From Akkermansia sp. (GTDB taxonomy: Bacteria; Verrucomicrobiota; Verrucomicrobiia; Verrucomicrobiales; Akkermansiaceae), in the NCBI GenBank assembly GCA_017628435.1, contig JAGBZE010000083.1, positions 1 to 7,842 of the forward strand: DNA of 7,842 nucleotides. Direction: 5' to 3'. Positions 5,769 through 7,842 of this stretch are shown piece by piece. Both the position numbers and the translations under genes were made by a program. Under the pieces are notes generated by a model, which had not been told where the DNA came from, did no database searches, and saw only the letters and a list, made by a program, of their open reading frames with translations. Position 1 is the first letter of the stretch. Every line of letters starts with the position of its first letter.

Positions 5769-5954
5769 TTAAACAGAGACCTTGCCCTCTATTTCAACCA
5801 GCGATTTATCAGCAAGTGCAGTTTTGTATACCCTTTCTAGAGCATATGTAATCTTATCACCTCTCCGCTTAAAACCGAACTGATTTGCCACAGTCTTCAA
5901 TAGTTCATCTTTGGGAATCCCGTATGATTTCTTTGCAATCTCGATAAAGGCTAG
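5769..5954 (-). pseudogene. Severed C-terminus of the helicase (end of its DUF3320 domain)
   Basis: Past the in-frame TAA at 5955-5957, the minus-strand frame continues without a shift for 61 codons to a TAA at 5769-5771. It encodes LAFIEIAKKSYGIPKDELL, then KTVANQFGFKRRGDKI, then a helix ending in LADKSLVEIEGKVSV. This is the expected last part of the DUF3320 domain of long SF1 helicases (a winged-helix-like pattern: EEI, I-x-x-S-Y/F-G, L-x-x-x-x-x-x-x-FGF-x-R-x-G, L, L/I at the end). The segment keeps protein-like codons, so the stop is recent, a sequencing error, or read through. Confidence 0.75.
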
Positions 5955-7842
5955 TTAGATTTCCTCTGCAGGAATATAGTCTATAACGCGCCCCGTTCCT
6001 TCGTAGGAAGGTATGCGCACTTTTAATTCTGTAAAGTCTGCGAACTGCAAGAAATCACCTTTGCGTTGGATGTTAGAGGTTTTGAGGATTCTTCTCAACT
6101 CGCATTCCACTTCTCCACGGAAAGCCCCAGTTACCTTCTGTCGATTGTACAACGGCAGAAGTCTCTTGGCTAATTCGTATATGTGAATAGGCTGCTCAAT
6201 ACCTATAATGTGAATTATGGCCTGTCGCTGAGACCAATACGGTTCAACCTTCGCGTATTCGTAATCGACAAAGCCATAACAATGATCGTTAGAAACGGCA
6301 ACTAAGCCGGAATCAGATGACTCTACTTCTCTTGTCTCGGACTCCGAAACAGCCTCTACAGTAAGCAAGGCATCAATATCAACCTCTATTTCCGTTTTCT
6401 TTGGAACGATAGGAGCCAAGGTAGTATTTTTCTCAAATGATACACGAATGGCTTCCTCGAGCTTTGCTCCCTGACTTTCCGGCGATTTAATCCAATCAGT
6501 AGACCAAATACGGTACAGTGTCCATCCCATATCCTCTAAAACTGCTTGGCGGAGACGATCTCGCTCGCGAGCGGTTCGAGAACTATGATATGTAGCACCA
6601 TCGCACTCAATACCTATAGCAAACTTGCCGTTTATGGTAGGATGTTTAACCGCCATATCAATGCGATAATCAGAACAACCTACCTGAGTCTGCACCTGGT
6701 AACCTCGTGATGTAAGATAATCATATACTGACTCTTCGAAGGGGGACTCACATTCTACAATCTGACTGTTGTAGGTCACTTCGTTGGTTAAAGCATCAAT
6801 ACCCTGCTGCGCAAACTCCAAGTAGGAACGCAGCAATTTGACACCTTCGGCGTTTGTTCTATCCAAATCGATATCGGTTGGCAAAATCGAGGAGACGAGC
6901 TTCACATTGTGTTTAGCACGGGTAACGGCCACATTCAAACGACGCTCACCACCGACTCGATTTAGCGGGCCAAAGTTCATGTACATCTTACCAGTTTCAT
7001 CCTTAGCGTAACCTACGCTAAAGATAATGGTATCGCGTTCATCGCCCTGCACGTTTTCCAGATTCTTTACAAAGAAAGCCTCCTCTGCATCTTCATTAAA
7101 GAAGAGCTCGAACATATCATCCTTGCGGCGATAATCTAGGATAGCGGCTTCAATTGCGCTCTGTTGAGCTTCGCTAAAAGCAACCACGCCAAGAGAGCGC
7201 TCCTTACCATATTTGCGGAAGTGTTCGAATACAAGCTCTGCCACCTTCTGGGCTTCTCGGGGATTGGTGCCCTTACTCTTCTTGCGTTCGTAGCAGCCGT
7301 CAACAACATGCACGAACTCTACACCACAGTCCGGAGCCTTGACTGTAGTAGACGGGAATGTTACCAGATTGCCACCATAGAGCTTTATATTAGAGAAAGC
7401 AATCAAATCTTCCTGACGGCTTCTATAATGCCACCTCAGGCAATGTTCTCTGAATCCACTGGCCTTAGCCTCAGCAAGAATTGATTCAAATGACGCATCA
7501 TCGTAATATTCCTCAGCATCTTCATCATCAAAGTCATCTTCGCTCATCGTTGTCCTGAAGAAGCTGGTAGGAGGAAGCTGTTTATCATCACCAACAATGA
7601 TAACCTGCTTTCCTCGCATGATGGCGCCAATGGCATCTTCAGTATGTACTTGCGAGGCTTCGTCAAAAATGACCAAATCGAAATTATACGCTTCGGACCC
7701 CAGGAATATGCTCACCGACAAGGGCGACATCATGAAACAGGGCTTAAGTGCTGTCGCAAGGTTCGGAATTTCTCCAAAAAGTCGGCGCAACGATTTCAAC
7801 CGGGTCTTTTTCTGCAACTCTCGTTTCAGGATAGACACTTCA
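5955..7842 (-). CDS. SF1 helicase with Vsr/DUF559-like nuclease and DUF3320 domains, 5' end outside window, premature stop
   Basis: The visible 628 residues are the C-terminal part of a very large protein; relatives with a DUF4011 N-terminus run to well over 1,500 residues. In order, counting from the GTG codon at 7838: Walker B FDLVIFDEAS (DE at 59-60), motif III VGDDKQLPP (82-90), an acidic insertion (about 99-114), motif IV YRSR (138-141), motif V QGDERDT (264-270) and motif VI VAVTRAKH (303-310), all helicase core. A Vsr/DUF559-like endonuclease fold follows with D394 in YRIDMAV, E411 and D413 in IECDGATYHS, and RERDRLRQ. Then a linker rich in Glu, Val and Ser leads to DUF3320 from about residue 530. 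The stop TAA (5955-5957) falls inside DUF3320, which continues in frame downstream. DUF4011-helicase-Vsr proteins have been reported among antiphage defence genes (Hhe; from memory). The Walker A part lies outside the window. AT-richer codons than gpmI suggest acquisition by transfer. Confidence 0.85.
   Translation of the reverse strand, partial: EVSILKRELQKKTRLKSLRRLFGEIPNLATALKPCFMMSPLSVSIFLGSEAYNFDLVIFDEASQVHTEDAIGAIMRGKQVIIVGDDKQLPPTSFFRTTMSEDDFDDEDAEEYYDDASFESILAEAKASGFREHCLRWHYRSRQEDLIAFSNIKLYGGNLVTFPSTTVKAPDCGVEFVHVVDGCYERKKSKGTNPREAQKVAELVFEHFRKYGKERSLGVVAFSEAQQSAIEAAILDYRRKDDMFELFFNEDAEEAFFVKNLENVQGDERDTIIFSVGYAKDETGKMYMNFGPLNRVGGERRLNVAVTRAKHNVKLVSSILPTDIDLDRTNAEGVKLLRSYLEFAQQGIDALTNEVTYNSQIVECESPFEESVYDYLTSRGYQVQTQVGCSDYRIDMAVKHPTINGKFAIGIECDGATYHSSRTARERDRLRQAVLEDMGWTLYRIWSTDWIKSPESQGAKLEEAIRVSFEKNTTLAPIVPKKTEIEVDIDALLTVEAVSESETREVESSDSGLVAVSNDHCYGFVDYEYAKVEPYWSQRQAIIHIIGIEQPIHIYELAKRLLPLYNRQKVTGAFRGEVECELRRILKTSNIQRKGDFLQFADFTELKVRIPSYEGTGRVIDYIPAEEI

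Noticed and set aside
7164..7484. 106-codon plus-strand frame
   Set aside because: It lies antisense to helicase motifs that are clearly coding.
1..7842. tRNA or rRNA genes, CRISPR arrays, complete insertion sequences
   Set aside because: No cloverleaf, regularly spaced direct repeats, transposase motifs or rRNA-like sequence could be found by reading both strands.

Overview
The window looks like chromosomal DNA of a Gram-negative bacterium, most likely a Verrucomicrobiota member close to Akkermansia. This is inferred from the style of the phosphoglycerate mutase (the variant IIRDGWG at its N-terminus), a poly-glycine lipoprotein, and genes that lack clear Shine-Dalgarno sites. No rRNA or other definitive marker is present, so the assignment is moderate.

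Left part (1-2110), core genome. The window opens in the 3' end of a Lys/Ala-rich coiled-coil protein that ends at a strong hairpin terminator. Next is a complete gpmI, the cofactor-independent phosphoglycerate mutase of glycolysis, with all catalytic residues visible. A perfect 13-bp hairpin (2074-2105) separates it from the convergent gene to its right and probably serves both.

Middle part (2136-4765). A small lipoprotein gene on the minus strand and a Y-family DNA polymerase gene on the plus strand diverge from a 129-bp intergenic region that holds a recognisable promoter for each. The polymerase (UmuC/UvrX type, with a C-terminal beta-clamp motif QLDLF) overlaps by ATGA a YolD-like gene that has a perfect AGGAGG. 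This two-gene unit matches the UmuC-YolD mutagenesis modules known from Firmicutes and their mobile elements, and suggests damage-tolerant synthesis without a UmuD.

Right part (4755-7842), AT-richer accessory DNA, all genes on the minus strand. It holds the 3' two-thirds or less of a very large SF1 helicase fused to a Vsr/DUF559-like nuclease domain and a DUF3320 domain, a design associated with antiphage defence. Its DUF3320 domain is cut by an in-frame TAA at 5955-5957; the same frame then continues for 61 codons of clear DUF3320 sequence to a natural-looking end at 5769. Directly after this, in the same frame, is a 34-codon relic of the C-terminus of another Vsr/DUF559-like nuclease. Between these relics and an unrecognised 226-aa protein gene (4755-5435) lies a GC-rich block (5466-5605) with nested inverted repeats that can fold into a large branched structure; it also carries a doubtful 69-codon reading frame joined to the 226-aa gene by TGATG. 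The whole right part reads as a decaying or remodelled defence island next to a mutagenic polymerase module.
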